A program made the position numbers and the translations under genes. A stretch of DNA of 56,913 nucleotides, taken from the NCBI GenBank assembly GCA_944324195.1, contig CALUVJ010000002.1, positions 1-56,913 on the forward strand, written 5' to 3'. Source of the DNA: Candidatus Gastranaerophilales bacterium (GTDB lineage Bacteria > Cyanobacteriota > Vampirovibrionia > Gastranaerophilales > Gastranaerophilaceae). Below, piece by piece: positions 8,235 through 17,300 of this stretch. Under the pieces are notes generated by a model. The model was not told where the DNA came from and did not search any database. It saw only the letters and a list, made by a program, of their open reading frames with translations. Positions within the stretch are counted from its first letter, which is position 1, and every line of letters begins with the position of its first letter.

Positions 8235-9506
8235 ATGACATCAAAAAGATTTTTGTTTACTTCCGAATCAGTTACGGAAGGCCACCCCGACAAAGTATGT
8301 GATCAAATTTCAGATGCTATTCTGGATGAATTTTTAACAAAAGATCCGCAGGCAAGAGTAGCGGCTGAAACCACTGCTACAACAGGAATGGTACTGGTTT
8401 GCGGTGAAATTACATCAAATTGTTATGTTGATATTCCGCATGTTGTGAGAAGAACTGTTAGAAATATCGGTTACGCGGGTTCTGCAGGCGGCGGTTTTGA
8501 CTGCGATACTTGCGCCGTTCTTACTAGTATCGATGAGCAGTCTGTAGATATTGCAGGCGGTGTAAATAAAGCCCTTGAAAGCAGAAGTGAAAATTCAGAT
8601 ACTTCAGCTACGGAAACTTCTGATATTGGCGCCGGTGACCAGGGTATTATGTTCGGATTTGCTTGTAATGAAACTCCGGAGTTAATGCCGCTTCCTATAA
8701 GCTTAGCGCATAAACTTTCATATAGATTGGCACAGGTAAGAAAAGAAGGTATTTTAACATATTTGAGACCGGACGGAAAATCTCAGGTTACTGTCGAGTA
8801 CGTTGACGGAAAACCTTCAAGAATTCATACTATACTTATCTCTACCCAGCATTCGGCAGAGATTAACGGTATAAGTGATAATGCAAAAATTCAGGCTATA
8901 ATAAAGCAAGATTTGCAGCACTGTGTTATTGATTATGTTTTTGAAAAAGAACCGATTAAACCGGATTCTGAGACAATCATACTTATAAATCCATCAGGAA
9001 GATTTGTAGTAGGCGGTCCTCAGGGAGATTCAGGCTTGACGGGAAGAAAAATCATTGTTGATACATACGGCGGATATTCCCGTCACGGCGGCGGTGCTTT
9101 TTCCGGTAAAGATCCTACAAAAGTAGACAGATCAGCAGCTTATGCGGCAAGATACGTCGCCAAGAACGTTGTAGCTGCAGGCCTTGCAGATAAATGTGAA
9201 ATTGAGCTTGCCTATGCAATTGGTGTGGCGGAACCCGTATCAATATTTGTAGATACATTCGGAACAGGAAGAATTTCTGATGATGAAATTTCCGAGCTTG
9301 TTCGTAAAAACTTTGATTTACGTCCGGCAGCAATTATTTCAAACTTTGATTTGAGAAACTTACCGGCTAAGAATGGCGGTAAATTCTACCAAAAATTGGC
9401 AGCTTACGGGCATGTAGGAAGAACAGATATGGTTATTCCATGGGAACAGTTAGACAAGGTTGATGTCCTGAAAAAATCTTTATCAGGAGCCTGCGCTCTT
9501 TGCTAA
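8235..9506 (+). CDS. metK: S-adenosylmethionine synthetase
   Basis: Makes S-adenosylmethionine from methionine and ATP in the cytoplasm. 423 aa, somewhat longer than the usual 380-400. Seen: N-terminal [13 protein letters not shown] with the ATP-binding His, the loop [12 protein letters not shown], and the phosphate-binding [21 protein letters not shown]. The extra length lies mainly in internal loops (for example the Cys-containing [11 protein letters not shown]) and at the C terminus. AAGGAG lies 9 bases before the ATG. Flanked by its own promoter and terminator. It supplies the methyl donor for the RNA methyltransferases elsewhere in the window (rsmH, rlmN, tlyA). Confidence 0.97.
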   Translation: MTSKRFLFTSESVTEGHPDKVCDQISDAILDEFLTKDPQARVAAETTATTGMVLVCGEITSNCYVDIPHVVRRTVRNIGYAGSAGGGFDCDTCAVLTSIDEQSVDIAGGVNKALESRSENSDTSATETSDIGAGDQGIMFGFACNETPELMPLPISLAHKLSYRLAQVRKEGILTYLRPDGKSQVTVEYVDGKPSRIHTILISTQHSAEINGISDNAKIQAIIKQDLQHCVIDYVFEKEPIKPDSETIILINPSGRFVVGGPQGDSGLTGRKIIVDTYGGYSRHGGGAFSGKDPTKVDRSAAYAARYVAKNVVAAGLADKCEIELAYAIGVAEPVSIFVDTFGTGRISDDEISELVRKNFDLRPAAIISNFDLRNLPAKNGGKFYQKLAAYGHVGRTDMVIPWEQLDKVDVLKKSLSGACALC

Positions 9507-9525
9507 ATGTGACTACATAATATCT

Positions 9526-9556
9526 AAAAGGGGGAACATTTAGTTCCCTCTTTTTG
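9526..9556 (+). terminator. metK terminator
   Basis: AAAAGGGGGAAC (9526-9537) pairs with GTTCCCTCTTTT (9543-9554), a strong stem with a short loop and T-run. Confidence 0.85.
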
Positions 9557-9649
9557 TGTTTAATATTGTAAATATTATCTGAAAGAGTAGTGACATTTTT
9601 TTCCTATTCATATAATATAGAAATATAGAGGGGAAAGGAGTTTGGATTC

Positions 9650-10126
9650 GTGATTAATAGGAAGATTGAAACTGTAAATCCAATACAGAGTACTTTATCA
9701 AGAGATGATGATTCATTTACAGCTTTATCCACATCAGCGTTGTTGGCAAAGAGTGCAGTACCATATTCTCATAGAAGAATTGCCGATAATTATGTAATCA
9801 TAAAAAAAGTCTACAAATTTCAAGCCGTTCAAAGCAGAATTACGAACGCTGATTTGCAGCTTCTAAAAAAATACGATTTCAATACTCTTGAATTTTCCAC
9901 AATAAAACAGATTAATGAAGAGTTATCATACTTGAAGAAATGGTCAACTTCAAGTAATGAGCTTTTGAGAAAAGATGCGGATAATTTGCTTCAAATCAGG
10001 AGTAAAGAACTGAAATATATTGTAGCAAGCAGATATTCTACAGTCACTAACGAAATATATAACGGATATAAAGCTTTAGAAAAGTATTTTGAAGAAATTT
10101 CAAAGTTCTACTCTCCGGTTTCTTAA
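9650..10126 (+). CDS. Hypothetical protein, helical, soluble
   Basis: A 158-aa protein I do not recognise. Start is GTG with AAAGGAG ending 9 bases upstream. Predicted mostly alpha-helical and basic, with no signal peptide or membrane span. The first 40 residues look disordered. It sits among lineage-specific genes and begins with a similar short polar N terminus (MINRKIETVNPIQS), but lacks the FKG motif. A TATAAT at 9611-9616 follows TGACAT at 9591 by only 14 bases, a poor spacer, so the promoter is uncertain. Confidence 0.6.
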   Translation: MINRKIETVNPIQSTLSRDDDSFTALSTSALLAKSAVPYSHRRIADNYVIIKKVYKFQAVQSRITNADLQLLKKYDFNTLEFSTIKQINEELSYLKKWSTSSNELLRKDADNLLQIRSKELKYIVASRYSTVTNEIYNGYKALEKYFEEISKFYSPVS

Positions 10127-10190
10127 TATTTTGTAATATTGGGGCAAATTTATTTTTTCAGAAGTTTTACTATATCCGGAAGGTAGTAGT

Positions 10191-10889
10191 ATGAATGTAA
10201 GTCCCGTAAATAGCATTTATCAAAAGACAGCTTTTACACATCATTCGTCAGGTGACAGAAAAAAGTGTACACCAAAAGAAAGAGCCATTGTTGCGGCAGC
10301 TTCGGCTGCCGGTATAGCCGCAAGCCTAGCAGTACTGGCAAAGACCTCTGGTTATTCTTTAAATCCGGCAAGAATGTTTAAGAATTTCAAAAAATCTTAT
10401 ATAGCGACAACTCCGTTTTTAGCAAAACAAATTATTTCAATGGGGGCAGGGACATGTTTGGGCGGTCTTGTCGGAGGTTTTATTATTGATAAAGATAAAA
10501 ATGACCGTAAAGCAAAAATGAGAGAAGCGGTAATGCAAATAGGCAATATTACCATCCCGATATCTACAGTGGATTTATTCCATCGTGTGAGTAAGAAGCA
10601 TGGCAAGCTTGCTCAATCAGTAGGCTCTCTTGCAGGTATATTTACCGGTGTTTATCTTGCAAACTTTTTAATGAATAAATTAAGCAATGTTTTGTTTAAC
10701 AGTAAGCAGGAACGCGGTGTTAAGCTGATAGACTTTTCAGCGCATTTAGATGATTTACTGGCCGGCGCGTCTTATATATCAACCTCTTCCTGGGTTCATA
10801 ATATTGCAAGAATTGTTCCGGCGATTCTGGTTCTTCCGGGTATGGAAGTAGGTACACGAAAAGCGCATCATCACACAGATGCATATTAG
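10191..10889 (+). CDS. Hypothetical multi-span membrane protein
   Basis: A 232-aa protein of unknown function. Hydrophobic, Gly/Ala-rich segments at about residues 30-50, 80-102, 140-165 and 205-220 suggest four membrane helices. A basic loop with DKDKNDRKAKMR follows the second. The N terminus (MNVSPVNSIYQKTAF) resembles the starts of the FKG-motif proteins, but the motif itself is weak here. GGAAGG lies 10 bases before the ATG. A good terminator follows. Confidence 0.65.
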   Translation: MNVSPVNSIYQKTAFTHHSSGDRKKCTPKERAIVAAASAAGIAASLAVLAKTSGYSLNPARMFKNFKKSYIATTPFLAKQIISMGAGTCLGGLVGGFIIDKDKNDRKAKMREAVMQIGNITIPISTVDLFHRVSKKHGKLAQSVGSLAGIFTGVYLANFLMNKLSNVLFNSKQERGVKLIDFSAHLDDLLAGASYISTSSWVHNIARIVPAILVLPGMEVGTRKAHHHTDAY

Positions 10890-10902
10890 CTTAAATTTAG
10901 CT

Positions 10903-10943
10903 AAAAGGACAAAACTACAAATTCCGTGCAGTTCTGTCCTTTT
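10903..10943 (+). terminator. Terminator after 10191 gene
   Basis: AAAAGGACA (10903-10911) pairs with TGTCCTTTT (10935-10943), followed by a T-rich stretch. Confidence 0.7.
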
Positions 10944-10984
10944 ATGGAAATTTTTTCATACTCCCGAAATCCCTGTTAAAACTC

Positions 10985-11137
10985 CTATGCTAATCCCAAA
11001 GCCTTTCTGTACCAAGAAAATGACTCAATTTCATAACCGTTGAATGTTGTTTTAATCTGCTGTTTTTTTAGATAGTTTTCAAACTCGTCATTGAATGCAG
11101 ATTTAACTGTTTTTGTTTCTTTAGAAATCAGTTTCAT
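10985..11137 (-). CDS. Small hypothetical protein, 50 aa
   Basis: A 50-codon minus-strand reading frame in an otherwise gene-free 507-base interval. ATG at 11137 follows AGGAG by 8 bases; the frame reads MKLISKETKTVKSAF and ends WYRKALGLA-stop. Composition is amphipathic and charged (many Lys/Glu), with aromatic residues near the C terminus, and looks like a small soluble protein or peptide. A palindrome (11177-11188) lies 40 bases upstream and could be its operator. No known family is recognised. The rest of the interval (11138-11396) holds only AT-rich promoter-like DNA. Confidence 0.6.
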   Translation of the reverse strand: MKLISKETKTVKSAFNDEFENYLKKQQIKTTFNGYEIESFSWYRKALGLA

Positions 11138-11176
11138 CTTTTTTCTCCTATTTTAGTAACACCACACATTTATAAT

Positions 11177-11188
11177 TGATAGCTATCA
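11177..11188. promoter_or_regulatory. Palindrome, possible operator
   Basis: Perfect 12-base palindrome TGATAGCTATCA in the spacer between the divergent 50-aa gene and the COG2509-type gene. Confidence 0.35.
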
Positions 11189-11396
11189 GTTTAAATCTAA
11201 CACCAATATTATGGGTTCATTTTACCATAAAATTATACTTTGCGCAATTGATATGTGAAGAAATGTAAGAGGATTTGACAAAAATTATTCTAAAGAATTA
11301 GGTGTATATAATCACAAAGAATATTAGTATATATTGATTTAATTACCTGTTTAAGCTATTTTATATAGGTAATAGGGTAAGTTAGGAGTAGGTTAG

Positions 11397-12773
11397 ATGT
11401 ACAATGTTGCAATAATTGGTGCCGGTCCGGCGGGAATTTTTTCTGCACTGGAGATAATAAAACTGCGTCCGGAGTGGAAAGTTGTTCTTATTGAGAAAGG
11501 GCAAAAAATTGAAAAAAGAAAGTGCCCGATTAGAGAAGGCGCTCCAAAGTGTGTGAATTGCAAGCGCTGCGGGCTTTTATGCGGATGGGGCGGAGCAGGT
11601 GCATTTTCTGACGGGAAATTAACCCTTACCCCTGATGTCGGCGGGCATTTAGTTGATTATATGTCCCGTGAAAAAGTAGAAGAACTTATTAAATATGCCG
11701 ATGACATGTACTTAGAGCATGGCGCTACAGATGAAGTGTTTGGTACAGATATGGAAGTCTTTAGAGAAATTGAACATAAAGCACTTCTTGCGGAATTAAA
11801 ACTTGTTCATTCGCCGGTAAGACATCTTGGTACGGAAAGAAGTCTTGATGTTTTGAAACATATGCAGGATTATTTGGACGATAGAATTACTATTCTAAAT
11901 AATGTTTCAGCTCAAAGTCTAATTGTTGAATGCGAACAGGTAAAAGGTATTGTACTGGATAACGGTGATACAATAAATGCGGAATATACTATTATTGCTC
12001 CGGGAAGAGAAGGAGCAGACTGGCTTACGCATGAATTTGCGAAAAATAAAATAGGCATGGTTAATAATGCCGTTGATGTCGGTGTAAGGGTCGAGTTACC
12101 GGCTCCTGTTTTTGCTCCGTTAACAGACAAATTGTATGAATCAAAACTCGTTTATTATTCTCCGACTTTTGGAGATGAAGTCAGAACTTTTTGTATGAAC
12201 CCTAACGGCGAAGTTGTTCAGGAGAATTATAACGGTATTGCAACTGTAAATGGTCATAGTTATGCTAATATCAAGACTAATAACACAAATTTTGCACTTC
12301 TTGTCAGCAAGAAATTTACGGAGCCGTTTAAAGAACCTATAGCATACGGACAACATATTGCAAGTCTGGCAAATATGCTAGCAGGCGGAATTCTTGTACA
12401 AAGGTTTGGAGATTTGCTTGAAGGCAGACGTTCAACTCCGGACAGGATTCAATCCAGTATTATTACTCCGACACTTGCCTGTGCTACTCCCGGTGATTTG
12501 AGCCTTGTAATACCTTACAGACAGATGAAAAGTATTATTGAAATGCTTTTTGCACTTGATAAAATTGCTCCCGGAACCGCTTCAAGATATACCCTGCTTT
12601 ACGGTATAGAAGTTAAATTTTATTCAGCAAGAGTAAAGCTGACAAATGAACTGGAAACTGAAGGGGTTAAAAACTTGTTTACAATCGGTGACGGTGCCGG
12701 TGTAACGCGCGGTTTAATTCAAGCTTCCGCATCCGGCGTTTATGTCGCAAGAACTATTTGCGCACGCGGTTAG
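11397..12773 (+). CDS. FAD-dependent dehydrogenase (COG2509 type)
   Basis: A 458-aa flavoprotein. Seen: the N-terminal Rossmann motif GAGPAGIFSALE at residues 8-19, a Cys-rich segment (KCVNCKRCGLLCGWGGAGAF) at about 50-69 typical of the uncharacterised COG2509 dehydrogenases, and a C-terminal FAD motif FTIGDGAGVTRGLIQASASG. The substrate is not known for the family. Cytoplasmic, with no signal peptide. AGGAG lies about 10 bases before the ATG. It is followed after 61 bases by fliI, which appears to have its own promoter. Confidence 0.85.
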   Translation: MYNVAIIGAGPAGIFSALEIIKLRPEWKVVLIEKGQKIEKRKCPIREGAPKCVNCKRCGLLCGWGGAGAFSDGKLTLTPDVGGHLVDYMSREKVEELIKYADDMYLEHGATDEVFGTDMEVFREIEHKALLAELKLVHSPVRHLGTERSLDVLKHMQDYLDDRITILNNVSAQSLIVECEQVKGIVLDNGDTINAEYTIIAPGREGADWLTHEFAKNKIGMVNNAVDVGVRVELPAPVFAPLTDKLYESKLVYYSPTFGDEVRTFCMNPNGEVVQENYNGIATVNGHSYANIKTNNTNFALLVSKKFTEPFKEPIAYGQHIASLANMLAGGILVQRFGDLLEGRRSTPDRIQSSIITPTLACATPGDLSLVIPYRQMKSIIEMLFALDKIAPGTASRYTLLYGIEVKFYSARVKLTNELETEGVKNLFTIGDGAGVTRGLIQASASGVYVARTICARG

Positions 12774-12818
12774 GGGGTAAATGTTAAGGGATAAATTATT
12801 TATAGAATGTTAAAAATG

Positions 12819-12827
12819 TGTTAAAAT
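12819..12827 (+). promoter_or_regulatory. Extended -10 of fliI, leaderless type
   Basis: TG-T-TAAAAT, with the hexamer at 12822-12827, lies seven bases before the fliI ATG. No ribosome-binding site is present, so the transcript probably starts at or next to the ATG. Confidence 0.5.
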
Positions 12828-12834
12828 AAATCGT

Positions 12835-14181
12835 ATGGAAGGTGTTGATCAGGAATTTATAGATAACCTGAAAACTCGGGTGAGCGATAAAATTGAGAAC
12901 CTTGAACTGTATCAGTACAAAGGCAGTGTATCTAAGCTTGTCGGATTAACGGTCGAAGTAAAGCTTCCCGGCCTAAAAATCGGCGATTTATGCTATATCG
13001 AGGCTGCTAACGGCGAAAAGAAGCCGGCAGAAGTTGTTGCGTTTAAAGGTGATGCGGCTCAATTGCTTTTGCTGTATGACGGTACAGGAATCGGGCAAGG
13101 AAGTCTTGTTACAACAACCGGTAAGCCTATTATAATTCCGGTTGGAGATTTTCTTCTCGGGCGTCTGATTAATCCGATGGGCGATCCGATAGATGGAAAG
13201 CCTATGGATATTGAAGGTGCACTTTGGCGTCCCGTCGAAGGGCCGCCGCCGGGGCCGTTTGAGAGACCTATTATAACAGAAATGTTTTCAACAGGGGTAA
13301 GGGCCATAGATTCATGTTTGACATTTGGCTGCGGACAGCGTATGGGATTGTTTGCCGGCTCCGGTGTCGGTAAAAGTACTTTGCTCGGCATGATTGCAAG
13401 GAATTCGGATGCAGATGTTAACGTTGTTGCACTAATCGGAGAACGTGGAAGAGAGGTTAAGGAATTCGTCGAGGACGCTTTAGGCCCTGAGGGCATGAAA
13501 AAATCCGTTCTCGTCTGTTCAACAGGTGATCAACCTCCTTTAATCAGACAAAAATGCCTTTTAACGGCAACTGCGGTATGTGAATATTTTAGAGACCAAG
13601 GGAAAAAAGTTTTCTTAATGACAGACACCGTAACCCGTTGTGCAATGGCAGGACGTGAAGTCGGACTTTCAATCGGAGAACCGCCTACTATGAAAGGGTA
13701 TCCTCCTTCAATCTTCTCTTGGCTTCAAAAGGTTCTTGAACGTGCGGGAAATAGTCAAAAAGGTTCAATTACCGCTTTTTACACAGTACTTATGGAGGGT
13801 GATGATATTAATGACCCTATTGTAGATACAGTTCGCGGTATTACGGACGGACACATATTTTTGTCAAGAAAGGTTGCGGAATCCAATCATTATCCTGCTA
13901 TTGATATTTTAGGAAGTATTTCAAGGCTTATGTCGGCAATTGCCAGCCAGCCGCATAAAGAGGCAGCTGCAAAACTCAGAAAAATTATGTCAATGTACCG
14001 TGAAAACAAAGATTTGATTGATGTCGGAATGTATCAGCGCGGAACAAATCCAAAGTTGGATATTGCAATTGATATGATGCCGAAAATTAATGCATTTTTG
14101 CAGCAGAGGACTACTGACAGTGTAAGTATGCAAAACACTATAGATACCCTTATAAATATGATGTCCGGTGTAGATGTGTAA
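12835..14181 (+). CDS. fliI: Flagellar export ATPase FliI
   Basis: Hexameric ATPase that energises the flagellar type III export apparatus. 448 aa, full length. Seen: P-loop GSGVGKST, the Walker B segment KVFLMTDTVTR, and a GERGREVKEF block shared with F1-beta. The REVGLSIGEPPTMKGYPPSIF stretch is typical of FliI/YscN. The start lacks a Shine-Dalgarno site but has an extended -10 seven bases upstream, consistent with leaderless translation. No fliH or fliJ neighbours are seen, so flagellar genes are scattered in this genome. Confidence 0.95.
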   Translation: MEGVDQEFIDNLKTRVSDKIENLELYQYKGSVSKLVGLTVEVKLPGLKIGDLCYIEAANGEKKPAEVVAFKGDAAQLLLLYDGTGIGQGSLVTTTGKPIIIPVGDFLLGRLINPMGDPIDGKPMDIEGALWRPVEGPPPGPFERPIITEMFSTGVRAIDSCLTFGCGQRMGLFAGSGVGKSTLLGMIARNSDADVNVVALIGERGREVKEFVEDALGPEGMKKSVLVCSTGDQPPLIRQKCLLTATAVCEYFRDQGKKVFLMTDTVTRCAMAGREVGLSIGEPPTMKGYPPSIFSWLQKVLERAGNSQKGSITAFYTVLMEGDDINDPIVDTVRGITDGHIFLSRKVAESNHYPAIDILGSISRLMSAIASQPHKEAAAKLRKIMSMYRENKDLIDVGMYQRGTNPKLDIAIDMMPKINAFLQQRTTDSVSMQNTIDTLINMMSGVDV

Positions 14182-14375
14182 ATTGTCTTGACGGCTAATT
14201 TTATATATAGTGCGATTGATATTTTATATTGATGTAATATAATTGTCTTAGCAAATTAGTGATAATGTGTATTATATGCAATATTAAATTTTGTAAAATT
14301 TTCAAATAGCATGCCGGAATTTTGGCAAAAAATATTTTTTTACATTCTTTATATATTTAGAAGGAGTTTCAGAAA

Positions 14376-17300
14376 GTGTTTGTAAATAAAATTAACGGTG
14401 TATCTAATATTGGATTCAAGGCTTATCAGCATGTTAAAAATGATGTCGGCGAAACAGTTATGAGGTTTAATTACCCTTATGACTATGAAAAGGAAAGCTG
14501 TGAGATACAGATATTCAGTGCAAAGCCGAATGAAAAATACAATTATCAACTTTCTGAAAAACCTGTTGCCGTTATTTATCTGAAACCGGAAGGGGTTAAT
14601 GTTAACCTGCAAGAAATTACAAACCTTGATAGAGATGAAGCTTTTGCATATAAAGTGGTAAGAAAAGATAAATCTACCGGAAAAGTTATTTGGGAAGGTG
14701 CTGATACCGGTATGAAAATAAAAAATGAAAACGGAGAATATGTTTTCAGAGTAATGAGCGGGCAGGGTATCAAAGAAGTAACCGATAGTGACGGAAAAGT
14801 TACTCATGAAGAGGATTTCAACGATTCCGTTAACAATTATCAATATACTCTTGTATCAAGAAAAGGTACAACACCGATGGTTCAAGGAGCCGGGTATTTG
14901 ATTACCCCGGATTCATTGATGCCGGGTGCAAAATTTAAAGATTTTAATGACGCAAGAACCGGCGGAATATATTATGACAAAGATTTTCAAAAAGAAATGG
15001 AAGGTGTAATAAAGAATTTTTCTAATGTTCATGGAGGCAGCATCGCAGGTGCCCAGAAAATTATACCTTACCTGAAAGAAAACGGTTACAAATATGTTTT
15101 CTCAACTCCAATGGCAAATGGTTCAAAAGCGTGGTCATTGGGTTACTGGAACAAAAATAATATGCAGGTTTCCCCAAATATAGGAAATACTGAAAACTTT
15201 GCTTCTTATTTCCGTGAATTGTACAAAAACGGCTTAAAATACGTTTACGACGGAACATTTACTTCAGAAGGTCTGGAAGGAATTCACTTCCAGTATGCTT
15301 TAAGATGGGCTCAGAGAAATCCTCAAACATATTACTGGTTTAGAATGACAGGTTTGAAAAATTCTAATCTGGGTTTAGGCACTGTTCCAAAGAATAAAGA
15401 AAACTTACGTCACAGAATTGTAAATGCACCATATAATTATGAGCTTCAGGCGGACGGTACTTACAAAAAGGTGGCAAACCCTCGTTATAATTCTCAAAAA
15501 GAAACTTTATTCCAGATTTATGATGCATCTCAGGCAAGTGACAGACAAATTCAAGATTTAGATAATGCTATTATTAATTATGAAAAGCTAACTGAAGGTA
15601 AAGCTCTGGATATTAACAATCATGACGATACGATTATTAACTTTATTTTCCAGATTAATCCAAAAGAATACGATAACAGGATTAAAGTTATAAATGAGCT
15701 TAATAAAAAATTCGGCAAGAATATAAATCTGGATACTGCAGACGGAACAATAATGGCAGCTCAATTTTCGAATTTCAAAATAGATAAGAAAAATGAGGGC
15801 GGTTTTGTAACTTGGGATGCAAACACGGATATGGCCAAAATGAATTATCATATTTCCGGCTATGATGAAAAAATTCTGCAGTCGATTGTAAGTCATTCTC
15901 AGAGAGAATACGAGAGAATGCTGACTGAACGCGGTTCAAAAGAGGTTCAGGATATGACTGTTCAAGCAGGCAAATATTGGACAGGAAAAGTTAAAAATAT
16001 ACAAACGATGTATACGGCTAAAACCATAGGTACAGCTAAGTCTGTTGAAGCAATTGAGAATCTCATTAAAGACGGGAAATTGCCGGAAGAAGCACGATTA
16101 GACAGCGCAACTTTAACAAATATTATTAACGGACACTATCTTTTGAAACCTAAGGGGGTTCTTGCAAAGGATGATGTCACTATCAAAGCATTGATGAATT
16201 TACCGCTGGATACTCTTGAGTTGGGTGAAAATACGGTTGGGGTCCTTTCTACTTCTTATTTCTCAAATAGAGCAACAACGGATGATACAATTGGCGTATC
16301 AAGGTTTGATTTGATGAAACAAAACAATCCTCACCTTGTAGAACCTTATACAAAAATTTATAACAAGGTAAACAGTCTGTTTAATAATGAACTTAAAGAC
16401 TTTGCAGATGCTGTAATTAAGAAAGCAAATGAAACTGCCAATGAAAAACTTTTAGATAATTCCGGTGATTATACGGAATACGGCGAATATGTAATGGAAC
16501 TCGTCGGACAGGATATTGCAAAATATGCTTTCTTAAAGGCACTGGGCGGTGAAAGTTTTAAAACAAAAATTTTGCCTTCCGGCGAAATGACATATGATTA
16601 CGCTGCCTTAAGAGACGGCACAACATTAAAAGGTCTGGGCATAAATGGTTACAGTCCGGAAGATGAAGCTTCCAAGCTTGAAAAGAAAATGGAAAAGGGG
16701 TTAGCATCACTTTCAGAGAGCGACATTGCTTACGTAGCAGAATCAGTTTCCCAAAGAATTGCCGGAACGGATACTTCAAGTTTCAGAATTGCAGAAGCTC
16801 TTGTTGATAGAACCGGCTTAGGTCTGGATTGGAGACTGGATGCGGCAAAAGATGTTATGGATATGGATGCGGTTCGTAATGAAGATGATGCTTTTGATGA
16901 CAATTGGGATGATGCAATAAAATTCTGGGCAAGATTTGTTCAGGCAGTTAAATCTGAAAACCCGAATGCATATGTAGTTGCTGAAATTACAGATATTCCG
17001 GATTTAATGGCAGATACTTACGGGCTGGACTCTTGTCCTTATGATGGTTTAACAAATATTGGGCAAAAATTTAACGGTGAACCGGATGCGTTTGCAAAAT
17101 TCTTTAATGAAACCGGTATAACCTCGGAAGCAGGATATTCATATTTCTTTACAGATTTGTTAACAAACTTTGCTCCGTCTTTTGATGAAGGCAATGGTTT
17201 GAGTGAAAGCCATGACAGATACGTTCCTCGATTTGAGCTCTTGATGCAGACAAGAAGTGCAGATTATTTGAGAAATTTGTATACTTTTATGGGAAACCAC

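Noticed and set aside
13059-13496. 145-aa minus-strand reading frame opposite fliI
   Set aside because: It lies wholly inside a well-conserved gene, lacks a ribosome site and has biased composition (Pro/Ser) typical of an antisense shadow.
4142-14181. FlhB and FliI as parts of a type III injectisome
   Set aside because: Three flagellins and a FliA-like sigma factor in the window point to flagella; no secretin or needle genes are seen.
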